This document shows positions 16,016 through 24,401 of a stretch of 53,466 nucleotides of DNA, piece by piece. Below the pieces are notes generated by a model, which saw only the letters and a program-made list of their open reading frames with translations, was not told where the DNA came from and did not search any database. The stretch's first letter is position 1. Every line of letters begins with the position of its first letter. The translations under genes and the position numbers were made by a program. The stretch comes from Thermoanaerobaculia bacterium (GTDB lineage Bacteria > Acidobacteriota > Thermoanaerobaculia > Gp7-AA8), in assembly GCA_017883235.1 (NCBI GenBank), contig JADGNY010000031.1, positions 1 through 53,466 on the forward strand. Direction: 5' to 3'.

Positions 16016-16070
16016 GGCGGCTCCCCGATCATTCAACATTCAACATTGAACATTCAACATTAAACATTGG
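15970..16070. repeat. Short tandem repeats of the ttcaacatt type
   Basis: Runs of tttactgt, ttgaatgt and attcaacattcaacattgaa lie on both sides of the nucleotidyltransferase start and fill the gap to the GT2 gene. The two runs are roughly inverse to each other (ttgactgttgaatgtcgaat against attcaacattcaacattg), so the stretch could fold back on itself. Confidence 0.6.
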
Positions 16071-16072
16071 TT

Positions 16073-16741
16073 TTATCCCTGCCGCCTCACACCGCGCGCC
16101 CGCCAGAGCCGCTTGAACGTCCATAACGTCGAATTCCACCGCTGCAGCGTCGAGGCTCCGATCCGGTCGCGGTACTCGATCGGAATCTCGGCGACGCGGT
16201 AGCCCATCCGGTAGGGGATGACCAGCATGTCGACGGGGAGGGCCGGCCCCCGCGGGTCCCAGATAACGTTGTCGATCATCGACTTGCGGTAGGCGCGCAT
16301 GCCGCTGTGCACGTCGGTGGTGCGGATGCCGTGAAGAAGGCGCGCGGTCCAGGCGAAGATGCGATTGGCGAGGTAATTCGCGAACGGCATCGCCTTCGGC
16401 CGCTTCGCCAGGCGTGTTGCGTTGACGAGGTCGTAGCCCTCATCGATCAGTGAGACCAGGATCGGGATCGTTTCGACCGGATAGGTGTCGTCGCAATCGA
16501 GCGTGATGACGATGTCGCCCGCGGCGTCGCGCACGGCGCGGTCCATGGCCGGACCGTATCCTTTCGGCGGAAACTGTTTGAAGACGCGGCAGCCGAGCTC
16601 CGTGGCGATCTCGGCGGTGCGGTCTTTGCTGGAGTCGACGAGAAAGATCTCCGCCTCGGGCGCGACGCCGCGGATGTCGCGAACGACCTTGGCGACGGCG
16701 CGCTCCTCGTTGAGCGTGATCATGGAGATGGTGAGTTTCAT
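16073..16741 (-). CDS. Family 2 glycosyltransferase (dolichol-phosphate mannosyltransferase-like)
   Basis: This 222-residue GT-A enzyme starts with the nucleotide-binding strand ISMITLNEERAVAKVV and has the metal-binding motif LDCDDTYP near residue 85. The C-terminal half keeps SGMRAYRKSMID and VAEIPIEYRDRIGASTL, typical of polyprenol-phosphate mannosyl/glucosyltransferases without a membrane anchor. It would load a sugar onto a lipid carrier on the cytoplasmic side, in keeping with the two downstream polytopic GT-C-like genes that could use such donors. Its ATG overlaps the stop of the upstream methyltransferase by four bases, so the two are translationally coupled. Confidence 0.92.
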   Translation of the reverse strand: MKLTISMITLNEERAVAKVVRDIRGVAPEAEIFLVDSSKDRTAEIATELGCRVFKQFPPKGYGPAMDRAVRDAAGDIVITLDCDDTYPVETIPILVSLIDEGYDLVNATRLAKRPKAMPFANYLANRIFAWTARLLHGIRTTDVHSGMRAYRKSMIDNVIWDPRGPALPVDMLVIPYRMGYRVAEIPIEYRDRIGASTLQRWNSTLWTFKRLWRARGVRRQG

Positions 16742-17469
16742 GTTCTCCGTGCTTCGAAAATCATCTGGAACGCCAGCGCTCCCGGCCAGGCCGACGCAAG
16801 TACGCGCTCCATCGGGTAGATCGTTTTCAAGTACAGCTTGTACGGCCGCGATTCGAGCAGCGCCGACGGATCATGCGAATCACCTCCGCCGCCGAGGAGC
16901 TTCTTCGCCAGCGGAACGAACGGCCGCACCAAGCCGGGATTGTACGTGCGCCGGACGATTTTCAGCCCTGCCTGCTCGATCATCTCGCGCGCGGTGCGGC
17001 GCGTGAAGAATCGGAGGTGCGTGTGATCGAGCACGCCGGTCTCCTCGTATCGGAAACGCCCCAGCAGCAGATTGAGGCGAACGGACCAGAGTCCGACGTT
17101 CGGAAGCGAGACGATCACACTGCCACCTTCCTTCAGCAGATCGAGATAGCCGCGCAGCACGCCGATCGGCCAGGCGAGATGTTCGAGCACGTCGGCGAAG
17201 ATGATCACGTCGAAGCGGCGGTGGCCGAGTGCGTCGCGCCGTTGGAGATCGGCGTGGATGACCTCGGTCACGCGGGTACGCGCCACGGCTACGGCCTCCG
17301 CGCTCGACTCGATGCCGGTGACTCGGTTGCCGCGTTCGGCGATGTGCTGCGAGGTCGTGGCGAAGCCGCAGCCGACGTCGAGCACGTCGAGATTCTTCCG
17401 ATCGCCCCAGAGCCGGAGAAGGCCCCAGTTGACGTCTTCGAAGTATTGGTAGGTCGTGGATTCGTACAT
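16738..17469 (-). CDS. Class I SAM-dependent methyltransferase
   Basis: This 243-residue protein has the Rossmann motif VLDVGCGFATTSQHI (residues 29-43), followed by VTGIESSAEAVAVA, FDVIIFADVLEHL and GGSVIVSLPNVG. This is the classic methyltransferase_11/23 layout used in polysaccharide and lipid modification. It is the gene before the GT2 enzyme and overlaps it by four bases, so it probably methylates a sugar or lipid made by this cluster. The gene start lies just inside a block of short inverted repeats. The exact acceptor is unknown. Confidence 0.9.
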   Translation of the reverse strand: MYESTTYQYFEDVNWGLLRLWGDRKNLDVLDVGCGFATTSQHIAERGNRVTGIESSAEAVAVARTRVTEVIHADLQRRDALGHRRFDVIIFADVLEHLAWPIGVLRGYLDLLKEGGSVIVSLPNVGLWSVRLNLLLGRFRYEETGVLDHTHLRFFTRRTAREMIEQAGLKIVRRTYNPGLVRPFVPLAKKLLGGGGDSHDPSALLESRPYKLYLKTIYPMERVLASAWPGALAFQMIFEARRT

Positions 17470-17471
17470 GA

Positions 17472-17552
17472 AGCTCTTAGCTCTTGGCTCTTAGCTGTCA
17501 GGGGAACAATGTCGAGGCTAACAGCTAAGAGCTAAGAGCTAACAGCCAAGAG
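17472..17552. repeat. agctcttagctcttggctct inverted repeat
   Basis: Two arms (agctcttagctcttggct, and its inverse agctaagagctaacagcc) flank a short centre. The right arm overlaps the 3' end of the flavoprotein gene and supplies its last codons and TAG stop. Confidence 0.8.
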
Positions 17553-18839
17553 CTTCGAAAGTGCAACCGCCCTCTCGATGCACACATCACTATTGATGTA
17601 ATCGAACTGCGCGAACCGCCCCAGCAGGTGCAGGCCGGTGGCGGCGACGGCGTTGCGCATGGCGGTCACGTTGGTGCGGTAGTCGAGGTCGTAGACCGGG
17701 TAGCCGTAGAGAAAGCGGACGGCTTTGCGGTAGACGATGGTTTTCGCATCGACCAGGCCGGTGATCTCCAGCTCGCGGATACTGCGGTCGATGATCTCCT
17801 CATCCTTCATCTCCCAGACGCCGTCGCCTCCTTCGTTCGTCGTGATCTCGGCCATCACTGACGACGAGCCGGCCGGCACGCAATGGTCGCTGAACGCTTT
17901 CGGGAACGAGAGGCGGTGAAACAGGAGCGCCGGGTCGGGGACATAGAGCGCGGTGTAGGGATAGCCGCGGTCCTCGTTGCAACCGATCAGGACGTTGATC
18001 AGCGAGTTGTAGCGAAGGGTGGCCGCCAGCCGGCGCACCTCATCCGGCGCGTCGTGCCATACCTTCAGCAATTCGTGGATGGGAAGAGTGGAGACGAGGG
18101 TCTCGTACGTGCGCTCATCGCCATCAGATGAAGTCACGCGCCAGCGTTGACCGTCGCGCGAAACGGAAGCGACGTGCCAGTTGGTGCGGATATCGCCCCG
18201 CACCTTCGAGGCGAACGCGTGCACGAGCGACTCGTATCCCCCGTCGATCGGGTAGTAGAAGTGAAGCTGATGCAGATAGCCCTCGGTCGAGATTCCGATC
18301 GACGACTTGAGCACGTCCTCCATCGGCGGCTTCGGGATCCGCTCCACGAACTCGAGTCCGAGCTTCGTGGCTGGATAGTTCCAGATCTTCTCGTTGTAGG
18401 GGATGAAGTACTTCTCCGAGATGCCGGCGCCGAAGGTTTTGTACGACCACTCGGCCAGGTTCGACGGGACGTCGTCCGCGTGCGGGTTGACGATGTAGCC
18501 GTGGATGCAGTCGAAGTTGTCCTGCGGCGGCAGCGCGGCCAGATCGTTCTCGAACGGGTACTTCACAAAGCGGCCCTTGAACCAGATCTTGTTCTCACGC
18601 CGCCGCTGATGAACGTTGTCGCCGAGGGAGGCCACCATCAGGCGCAGCACCTCTTTGTTCTTGCTGAACATGATGTGCGGGCCGGCGGCGTCGAAGGTAA
18701 AGCCGTCTTCGATGATGGTGCCGCAGAGCCCGCCGATGCGGGGGCGGCGCTCGACGACCTCGACGTCATCGCCGAGGAAGGAAGCGAGGGCGACGCCGGA
18801 AATGCCGCCGCCGAGAATGCCCAAGGTTCGATGGGGCAT
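17532..18839 (-). CDS. UDP-galactopyranose mutase-like flavoprotein
   Basis: This protein of about 435 residues begins with an FAD-binding fold (LGILGGGISGVALASFL, VVERRPRIGGLCGTI) and continues with GFTFDAAGPHIMFSKNKEVL, YPFENDL and EKYFIPYNEKIWNYP, which recall UDP-galactopyranose mutases and related amine-oxidase-fold enzymes. It likely rearranges or oxidises a nucleotide sugar for the neighbouring glycosyltransferases. The chosen ATG begins MPHRTLGILGGG. Two more in-frame ATGs lie upstream inside a 15-bp triple repeat that would add MTHRI and MTHRN, so the longest start is at 18869. The last residues (KLLAVSS) are encoded by a palindromic repeat. Confidence 0.82.
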   Translation of the reverse strand: MPHRTLGILGGGISGVALASFLGDDVEVVERRPRIGGLCGTIIEDGFTFDAAGPHIMFSKNKEVLRLMVASLGDNVHQRRRENKIWFKGRFVKYPFENDLAALPPQDNFDCIHGYIVNPHADDVPSNLAEWSYKTFGAGISEKYFIPYNEKIWNYPATKLGLEFVERIPKPPMEDVLKSSIGISTEGYLHQLHFYYPIDGGYESLVHAFASKVRGDIRTNWHVASVSRDGQRWRVTSSDGDERTYETLVSTLPIHELLKVWHDAPDEVRRLAATLRYNSLINVLIGCNEDRGYPYTALYVPDPALLFHRLSFPKAFSDHCVPAGSSSVMAEITTNEGGDGVWEMKDEEIIDRSIRELEITGLVDAKTIVYRKAVRFLYGYPVYDLDYRTNVTAMRNAVAATGLHLLGRFAQFDYINSDVCIERAVALSKLLAVSS

Positions 18840-18911
18840 GTTTCGATGGGTCATGATGCGATGGGTCATGGAAGAGGGCCGCGCGTCGGCGGCGGCGTAT
18901 TGTAGCCGCGC

Positions 18912-20831
18912 TCACCGCCGGCACGGGCTGCGCGGGACCGGCGCCGCCGTACCGCGGGCCAGTTGGACGAGAGCGCCGAGGTCGGGGACATGCCAGCGCG
19001 GCGGGTCCGAAGCCTCGAGCGTTGTGCCACGCGGCGGTTGGCAGAAGGCCAGCTCATTGTTCGTCATGATCAGCATGATGCCGACCGGCAGCGGCTCGTG
19101 CGAAATTGCCTCGAGGCGTTGTCCGCGGCGGAGAGTGAGCGTTGGCGCGGCGGAGACAGGAGCGCCGTCGACGAGCCATTCGATCTGCGCGTCGCGGTCG
19201 GCCGCCGACGGAGGCGTCACGCCGCGCCAGAGCGGACGCTCGAAATCGAGCGGCTGCCGGTACCACGGATGCGATGCCAGACGCGTCGATGCGTAGACGT
19301 CGTAGGTGCCATCGGCGAGGACGGCCCATCGCGCCGCCGGCGCGAACGGCGTCAATCGCGCGCTCATCCCGGGCAGCCAGATCTCGCGCCAGAGCGGAAG
19401 GTAATGTGTGACGACGAACTCGCCGAACGGCCGGTGCGTGGCCAGCCATTTGCGGACGTCGTAGTCGGCGATGACGGCGGCCGGCGGATCGCGCAGCAGA
19501 TCGGCGATCGTGTACGGCTCGAAGCGTTGGTGCTCCTCCATCACGAAGACATTCGCGCGCAGGAACCAGTAGCGATAGGCCGGGTCGCGGTGCAGCGGCC
19601 ACCCGACGCTGTCGAACACCTTCGCGCCGGCGGGTGTGCGGCGGTCGACTTCGCGCATGATGAAGTCTTCGTAGGCCGTATCGCTCTCTTTGCCGCGGAA
19701 AAGAGCGGCGGCGACGTTGACGATGGCGGCGACGATGACGAGCGCCAGAACAGCGCGGCGGCGCGGCGCCGAGGTGACGAAGCGGTCGATCTCGGTGGCC
19801 GCGAGCGGCGCCATCAGCAGAACGGCGATCTCGAGGTGATAGTTGAAGACGTACTTCATCGCGGCGATGAAAAGGAGGTTGGCGACTTGGAGAAAGGCGA
19901 GGAAGAAATCGTCTCCCGGTGCACGGAAGCCTCGCCTCAGTGCGCGAACGATTCCGATGCCGCCGATGACGAGGATGGCGATGCCTCCCGGATCGACGGC
20001 CGAAAGCTGAAAGTTCGGAGCGGAGTCGACGAGGCGCAGCCCGAAGGCGACGGCGAACCGGTGGGCGAACATCCAGTCGACCGGCGCCTGGGCGAAACGA
20101 TCTGCCACGAAGTTGTCGGTCCAGAGGCGCTGCCATGCGATCCGCGCGGAGTGCGTGGCGGCGAAGTAAGCGCATGCCGGTGCCAATGCCGCGGCCGCCC
20201 CGGCGAAGGACCAGTTCGCGCGCGTGTTGCCGCCCCAGGCGCGCTCGCGGGTGCGTACGACGCGCACGAGGAGAAGCGTGAGGACGGCCAGTGGCCCGAG
20301 GCGGAGGTTCGCCAGTCCGGCCATGCAGAGCATCGCGCCGCCAAAGAACGCGAAGCGGCGGCCGTCGCCGATCTTCTGCAAGAGCGCCAGCGCGGCGATG
20401 TAGATGACGCAGCCGAGGACGTCGACGCGATACTCGACCGCGGGCAGCATGAAGAGCGTGCTGCAGAGCACCAGCGTCATCGCGCTCCACGAGGCCAGCG
20501 CCGAGATTCCGGCGCGCCGCATCCACCCGCGCAGCAGGACAAACCCTACGATCCATAACGGCAGTTGCACCCAGCGCATCAGCAGGATTGCGCTCACGCC
20601 GGTGCTGTGAGTCAGCGCGGTCAGCGGCGCGAAGAGGAACCACTGCAGCGGCGTGTGGTGCTCCCAGAAGTCACGATAGGGCACCAGTCCGCGCCGTACC
20701 CAGTCGGTGGCGCGGAAGAATTCGATTTCGTCCCAAACCAGCGGGTGAAGTCCCTGCAGCGGGAAAAGACGTGCGGCGATCGAAAGAAGCGAGATGCCGC
20801 CGAGAAGAGCCGTTCCGCGCGGCATTTTCAT
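18912..20831 (-). CDS. Polytopic GT-C-like glycosyltransferase, family 39 type
   Basis: This 639-residue protein has about ten transmembrane segments followed by a soluble C-terminal domain of about 200 residues. The first periplasmic loop, PLVWDEIEFFRATDWVRRG, with its acidic DE pair, and YRDFWEHHTPLQWFLFAP are typical of ArnT/PMT-like enzymes that take sugars from polyprenol phosphates. The start is the ATG at 20831, which overlaps the stop of the upstream gene by four bases. A longer open frame on the same strand upstream is antisense to that frame's coding usage and was ignored. Its paralogue lies directly upstream. The acceptor is unknown. Confidence 0.85.
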   Translation of the reverse strand: MKMPRGTALLGGISLLSIAARLFPLQGLHPLVWDEIEFFRATDWVRRGLVPYRDFWEHHTPLQWFLFAPLTALTHSTGVSAILLMRWVQLPLWIVGFVLLRGWMRRAGISALASWSAMTLVLCSTLFMLPAVEYRVDVLGCVIYIAALALLQKIGDGRRFAFFGGAMLCMAGLANLRLGPLAVLTLLLVRVVRTRERAWGGNTRANWSFAGAAAALAPACAYFAATHSARIAWQRLWTDNFVADRFAQAPVDWMFAHRFAVAFGLRLVDSAPNFQLSAVDPGGIAILVIGGIGIVRALRRGFRAPGDDFFLAFLQVANLLFIAAMKYVFNYHLEIAVLLMAPLAATEIDRFVTSAPRRRAVLALVIVAAIVNVAAALFRGKESDTAYEDFIMREVDRRTPAGAKVFDSVGWPLHRDPAYRYWFLRANVFVMEEHQRFEPYTIADLLRDPPAAVIADYDVRKWLATHRPFGEFVVTHYLPLWREIWLPGMSARLTPFAPAARWAVLADGTYDVYASTRLASHPWYRQPLDFERPLWRGVTPPSAADRDAQIEWLVDGAPVSAAPTLTLRRGQRLEAISHEPLPVGIMLIMTNNELAFCQPPRGTTLEASDPPRWHVPDLGALVQLARGTAAPVPRSPCRR

Positions 20832-22375
20832 CGGGGGGACTCCGGATGCAGGTCCCACACGTCGCCGATCATGGGCGTGGCACGGCCGGAGGCGATGAGG
20901 CGTTCGAGACAGCGCCGGGCTTCGGGCAGTCGATCGACGAAGTCGACGCCGGAGACGAAGCGAAGATCCGGCTGCAATCCGCGCTCGGCGCGGCATACGG
21001 GAAGATCGCTCTCCGTCATGACCGGCAGCGGCGTGGCCCCGGGATGCGCGGCGGCGTAGGCGATCGAGAAGGGCGTCAGGTCCCTCATGGCAAACCAGTA
21101 GTAGCCGGCGTCGCGCACACCGATCGGATGATTGGCGGGAAGCATCCAGACCGTCTCGCCGGCCCGCAGTTTCCTCTGCAGATAGGCGCGGATCGGCGAG
21201 GCGTTGACTGTGAAACTGATCGGCATCATCGTGTGCACGGCGATGGCGCAGGCGATAGTGACCGCGATCGTGGCCGCGGCGGCCACTCGATCGCTGGCGA
21301 GATCCAGGAGCTTGGCGGCTGTGATCCCGTAGAGGCATGCCGCGATGAAACTCCACATGAGGTAATACTGCGGCCAGATGTTCGGATAGGAGTAGATGAA
21401 GCGGATCTCCACCGTCGCCGCCGCTGCCAGTACCAGCAGGCCGGCCGGCGCCCGCCTGCGCATGGTGATCACCGCGGCGGCGATCACCGCAATCGGCGCG
21501 ATCCCGCGGAAGGCTGGATCGCAGAACATGTACGGACGTCCGCCGCCGAACGATTCGTTCGTCATCATCGGCTGGTGCACGAACCACTCCATGAAGAGCT
21601 GGTTGTAGCGGAACGAAAAGAAGAGGTAGTCGCGCAGCGGAACCGTGGCCACAATCCAGGTGATGGATGCGGCAACACAGGCAAGCGGCGGGATGACGGC
21701 AAGAGCGACGTTGCGGACGCCTCGCGCGCTCCGTAACACCACCAGATAGGCCACGCCGAGGACGAGCGACTCCAGAGGCCACTTCGGATTCCAGAACGCG
21801 GCCAGGGCAACCAGGCCGATGCCGATCCCCGCCAGCGCCAGTCGAAGCCGTTCCGATTGCCACCGCCCCAGGAGAAAGAGTGCGCCGAGCCAGAAGAGAA
21901 GGATCGTCGGGGGATCGGTGCGGACATCGTTCAGGCCGCGGTACCAGACCCAGGGTGAGGCCAGCAGAGCGGAGAGCGTGACCAGCGGCGCGAGCATGCC
22001 GCGCGAAATCCGGTACGCAAGCATCGCCGCGGCGCCGGCGGCGAGGAGACCGCACGCCCCGCTGAAGAGACGGGCTCGGGAAATGTACGCTGCCGCATCC
22101 CACGGCTCCGGGACCATTCGCTGGAGGATGGTGAAAAGAAACGGCGAATGGTCCTCGCAGAAGTCACGATAGAGACGGAGGCCGGCGCGCATCAGCCACC
22201 CGGCGTGCAACAGTTCGGCTTCGTCACCGTCGAGGGCTCGCAGCAACACGCCATGAACGGCGAGGAGATGGCGCGCCACGATGAAGGCGATACCGGCAGC
22301 GGCCGTGAGAGCAGCAACCTGACGGAGACGGGTCGCGCTCAGCGGCATGGCCCCCAAGCGTACCTCATGAATCAT
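20828..22375 (-). CDS. Polytopic GT-C-like glycosyltransferase, paralogue
   Basis: This 515-residue membrane protein has about nine hydrophobic segments. The first loop, LLRALDGDEAELLHAGWLMRAGLRLYRDFCEDHSPF, carries the DEAE acidic motif and mirrors the corresponding region of the downstream gene, so the two are likely old duplicates. It is the first gene of this pair and is divergent from the ABC-F gene with about 38 bp between starts. An alternative start at MPLSATRL (22348) is possible. It probably glycosylates a lipid or surface polymer at the outer face of the inner membrane, though the substrate cannot be told. Confidence 0.82.
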   Translation of the reverse strand: MIHEVRLGAMPLSATRLRQVAALTAAAGIAFIVARHLLAVHGVLLRALDGDEAELLHAGWLMRAGLRLYRDFCEDHSPFLFTILQRMVPEPWDAAAYISRARLFSGACGLLAAGAAAMLAYRISRGMLAPLVTLSALLASPWVWYRGLNDVRTDPPTILLFWLGALFLLGRWQSERLRLALAGIGIGLVALAAFWNPKWPLESLVLGVAYLVVLRSARGVRNVALAVIPPLACVAASITWIVATVPLRDYLFFSFRYNQLFMEWFVHQPMMTNESFGGGRPYMFCDPAFRGIAPIAVIAAAVITMRRRAPAGLLVLAAAATVEIRFIYSYPNIWPQYYLMWSFIAACLYGITAAKLLDLASDRVAAAATIAVTIACAIAVHTMMPISFTVNASPIRAYLQRKLRAGETVWMLPANHPIGVRDAGYYWFAMRDLTPFSIAYAAAHPGATPLPVMTESDLPVCRAERGLQPDLRFVSGVDFVDRLPEARRCLERLIASGRATPMIGDVWDLHPESPR

Positions 22376-22413
22376 GGAAGGCTAACGGCTGCCTCAGCGT
22401 TGTCCGCTCGGCA

Positions 22414-24378
22414 ATGCTCTATCGCTTCGACAACATCGAGAAATCGTACGGCCCGCACGACATCGTGAAGGGAGCGACGTGGCAGCACAACCCGGGGGAG
22501 AAGGTTGGGCTGGTCGGCCGGAACGGGGCGGGGAAGACGACGCTCTTCCGGCTGCTGCTGAAACAGGAAGACACCGATCACGGTCAGGTCCTGCGCGCCT
22601 CGGGGCTGACCATCGGCCACGTCGGGCAGCATCTCGACGCCGAGCCGGGGATGTCGCTGTTCGACTACGTCGAGACGGCCTTCGCCGACGTGCTGACGAT
22701 CGAGCGGAAGATGCGGGCGATCGAGCACGACCTGGCCGACGCGACGAAGAGCGCGGCCGAGCACGAGAAGCTGCTCCAGAAATACTCCGGACTGCAGCAC
22801 GACTACGAGCATGCCGACGGCTACACGCTACACGCCGAGGTGGAGAGGGTGCTGACCGGCGTCGGCTTTGTGAAGAGTGAGTGGGAGCGGCCAATCGCGG
22901 CCTTCAGCGGCGGCCAGCAGAACCGGGCCATGCTGGCGCGGGTACTTCTGACGGACGCCGATCTGTTGCTCCTCGACGAGCCGACCAACCATCTCGACCT
23001 GGCCGGCATCGAGTTCCTCGAGGAGTTTCTGCAGTCGTTCAAGGGGAGCTACCTTCTCATCTCCCACGACCGCACCTTTCTCAACCGCACGGTCCAGAAG
23101 ATCGTCGAGCTGGCGCACGGAAAGCTGATCGAGTATCCCGGCAACTACGAGCGCTTTCTCGCGCTGCGTACCGAGCGGATGGAGAAGATGGCCGCTGACT
23201 ACGAGCAGCAGCAGGAGCTGATCGACAAGACCAAGGACTTCATCCGCCGCAATCTCGCCGGCCAGAAGACCAAGCAGGCCAAGTCGCGCCGGAAGATGCT
23301 GGAGAAACTGGATGAGGTGGAGCGCCCGGAGACCGACGAGACGCTGGCGAACTTCAAGCTCGAAGCCGGTCCGCGCTCCGGGGCCGTGGCGCTGACGGCC
23401 GATCACGTCACCGCCGGCTACGGCGAGAAGGCCATCGTCCACGACCTGACCATGACCATCCGCCGCGGCGAGCGCTACGCCATCATCGGTCCGAACGGCT
23501 CCGGAAAATCGACGCTGCTGAAGACATTCGCCGGACGCCTGCCGCCGCTGGCCGGCACGGTCACCTACGGACACAACGTGCAGGTCGGCTACTACGATCA
23601 GACCCTCGGCGATTTGAATCCGGCCGGCAACGTCATCGACGAGGTGTGGAACCTCGATCATTCGCAGACGGAAGAACAGGTGCGCAGCTATCTCGCGCAG
23701 TTCTCGTTCTTCGACGACGATGTTTTCAAGAAGACGCGCGACCTCTCCGGCGGCGAGAAGGGGCGGCTGGCTCTGGCGAAGATCATCTACACCGGCGGCA
23801 ACGTGATGCTGCTCGACGAGCCGACGAACCATCTCGACGTCTACACCCGCGAGGCGCTGGAGGAGGCGCTGGAGCGATTCACCGGCGCGCTGATCGTCGT
23901 CTCGCACGACCGCTACTTCATCGACCGCGTCGTCGAGCACGTGATCCTCGTCGAAGAGGGAACGGCCGATGTTTTCGACGGCAACTACAGCGATTACGCG
24001 GAGCGGCTGAAAGCGGGAGCGGCGATTCCGCGCAAGGCGGAAGCCGTTCCTGTGGCCCCTACGCGTTCAGCCCCGGCGTCCTCTCCCGCATCACCTGTCG
24101 GCGACAAACTCGCGCGCGCCGAGCAGAAGAAGCGCGACAAGCGTTTGCGCAAGATCGATGAAGAGATCGCCGATCTCGAGTCGCGCATCGCCTCGGCCGA
24201 ACGCGAGCGCGAGCGCAACGATCTCCTGCTCTGCTCCGAGGAGGTCTTCCGCGACGGTGAGCGCAGCCGGAAGATCCAGTCGCAGAACGCAGATCTCAAG
24301 GCGATGGTGGAGTTGCTGTACGTCAAATGGGAAGCGCTCGGGAAGGAAAAGGAAGAGATTCAGGGAGTCGTGGCGTAA
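22414..24378 (+). CDS. ABC-F family ATPase
   Basis: This 654-residue protein has two ATP-binding cassettes and no membrane domain. Domain 1 has GRNGAGKT, FSGGQQNR and LLLLDEPTNHLD. Domain 2 has GPNGSGKST, LSGGEKGR and VMLLDEPTNHLD. The linker (about residues 245-310, rich in KTKQAKSRRKML) and a C-terminal coiled coil (KRLRKIDEEIADLESRIASAERER) are also as in Uup/YfmR-type proteins. ABC-F members bind ribosomes and help translation or protect against antibiotics, and Uup-like ones with this C-terminus also bind DNA. The protein is cytoplasmic, the gene is monocistronic, and all catalytic motifs are intact. Confidence 0.95.
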   Translation: MLYRFDNIEKSYGPHDIVKGATWQHNPGEKVGLVGRNGAGKTTLFRLLLKQEDTDHGQVLRASGLTIGHVGQHLDAEPGMSLFDYVETAFADVLTIERKMRAIEHDLADATKSAAEHEKLLQKYSGLQHDYEHADGYTLHAEVERVLTGVGFVKSEWERPIAAFSGGQQNRAMLARVLLTDADLLLLDEPTNHLDLAGIEFLEEFLQSFKGSYLLISHDRTFLNRTVQKIVELAHGKLIEYPGNYERFLALRTERMEKMAADYEQQQELIDKTKDFIRRNLAGQKTKQAKSRRKMLEKLDEVERPETDETLANFKLEAGPRSGAVALTADHVTAGYGEKAIVHDLTMTIRRGERYAIIGPNGSGKSTLLKTFAGRLPPLAGTVTYGHNVQVGYYDQTLGDLNPAGNVIDEVWNLDHSQTEEQVRSYLAQFSFFDDDVFKKTRDLSGGEKGRLALAKIIYTGGNVMLLDEPTNHLDVYTREALEEALERFTGALIVVSHDRYFIDRVVEHVILVEEGTADVFDGNYSDYAERLKAGAAIPRKAEAVPVAPTRSAPASSPASPVGDKLARAEQKKRDKRLRKIDEEIADLESRIASAERERERNDLLLCSEEVFRDGERSRKIQSQNADLKAMVELLYVKWEALGKEKEEIQGVVA

Positions 24379-24401
24379 TTGCCTCTCCAGCGGTTGGTTG
24401 G

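Noticed and set aside
20832-22103. Extension of the GT-C gene to more than 1000 codons
   Set aside because: The upstream part overlaps the paralogous gene in another frame and has shadow-type composition. The ATG at 20831 gives a four-base overlap typical of coupled genes.
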